From contig KL571419.1 in assembly GCA_000715855.1 (NCBI GenBank), forward strand, positions 7,739 to 13,119: 5,381 nucleotides of DNA, written 5' to 3'. Shown in pieces: positions 5,039 to 5,381 of the stretch. The first letter of the stretch is position 1; the number at the start of each line of letters is the position of its first letter. This stretch comes from Actinoplanes liguriensis (lineage in GTDB: Bacteria; Actinomycetota; Actinomycetes; Mycobacteriales; Micromonosporaceae). The notes below the pieces were generated by a model, which searched no databases, had not been told where the DNA came from, and was given only the letters and a program-made list of their open reading frames with translations. Both the position numbers and the translations under genes were made by a program.

Positions 5039-5381
5039 ATGCGTTCCGACGACGTGGTGGCCGGGCTGGGCCCGGATCTGCGGTACGGCGCCGCGCAGAC
5101 CGGGGCCGACGACGACGGTGTGGTGCTGGTCCGGGTGGCCGCCGACGGCGCCGTGCTGGCCGTGGAGATCAGCCGGCGCTGGGGTGAGCGGCTGCGCGGG
5201 GTGGACGCTCTCGCGGCGGCGGTGCTTGCCGCCTACCGTCAGGCGCTGCTGAAACGGATGGCGGCCCGGCTGGTGAACGACCCCGCGGCCGCGGACCCGC
5301 CCGAGCGGCCCGGCGTCGACGATCCCGGCTGGCTGCAGGGCGTCCGGGAAGCCCTGGACCGCGCCCATCGGCAGCTGACCG
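5039..5381 (+). CDS. Small hypothetical protein resembling actinobacterial YbaB/EbfC-like proteins, cut by window edge
   Basis: One hundred and fourteen residues are present and the frame is open at the right edge. The sequence shows a beta-strand pair, GVVLVRVAADGAVLAVEISRRW (about residues 27-48), then ERLRGVDALAAAVLAAYRQALLKRMAARL (50-78), a helix. This strand-strand-helix pattern, with a DG turn and an xxAAVLAAYRxA helix, resembles YbaB/EbfC family proteins, which in actinobacteria often sit near WXG100/type VII secretion genes. The usual long N-terminal helix of YbaB is missing, so the match is partial. A proline- and aspartate-rich linker (81-96) and a second amphipathic stretch (WLQGVREALDRAHRQL, 98-113) follow. 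No catalytic motif or signal peptide is seen. The reading frame is well supported by GC-rich third positions and a good ribosome binding site; the family assignment is tentative and rests on pattern recognition only. Confidence 0.7.
   Translation, partial: MRSDDVVAGLGPDLRYGAAQTGADDDGVVLVRVAADGAVLAVEISRRWGERLRGVDALAAAVLAAYRQALLKRMAARLVNDPAAADPPERPGVDDPGWLQGVREALDRAHRQLT

Noticed and set aside
4997..5368. Minus-strand frame of 123 codons opposite the YbaB-like gene
   Set aside because: Gly/His/Pro-rich translation without motifs. The opposite strand has a good ribosome binding site and a sensible strand-helix pattern.

Overview
The window is very GC-rich, with G or C at nearly every third codon position, GTG starts, and 4- to 8-base overlaps between genes. 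This points to a filamentous actinobacterium. A Micromonosporaceae-like origin (for example Actinoplanes) is my impression only; nothing here proves a genus.

Left part (minus strand, bases 3150 down to 1): the head of a siderophore operon. Two IucA/IucC-type NRPS-independent siderophore (NIS) synthetases follow one another with an ATGA overlap. An 8-base overlap then leads into a fold-type III PLP-dependent decarboxylase (alanine racemase/DAP decarboxylase superfamily), which runs off the left edge. NIS synthetases with this type of decarboxylase are known from the staphyloferrin B (SbnE/SbnF/SbnH) and Francisella rhizoferrin (FslA/FslC) loci. The operon therefore probably makes a citrate-based carboxylate siderophore, with the synthetases making amide bonds and the decarboxylase trimming the amino-acid linker. 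The exact product cannot be read from this window.

Middle (3151-3300): a 150-base divergent intergenic region holding an AT-rich patch, a short direct repeat and a possible hairpin in the operon leader. I see no recognisable DtxR/IdeR iron box.

Right-centre (plus strand, 3301-4907): a FAD-binding dehydrogenase of the fumarate reductase/3-ketosteroid dehydrogenase-like superfamily. The gene is broken in this sequence at 4200-4224 by 25 bases that are pieces of the Tn5/Nextera transposase mosaic end (sequencing adapter). Upstream and downstream coding continue in different frames, and an estimated 25-30 codons seem to be missing at the join. This is almost certainly an assembly artefact, not a natural pseudogene.

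Right end (4908-5381): an intergenic stretch with three successive inverted repeats (a likely terminator just after the dehydrogenase, a middle hairpin, and a strong hairpin just before the next ribosome binding site). It is followed by the start of a small protein resembling the YbaB/EbfC-like proteins of actinobacteria, cut by the right edge.

I found no rRNA, tRNA, CRISPR or natural mobile element. The most striking unexplained signal is the synthetic adapter, so apparent novelty around 4200 should be treated as artefact.
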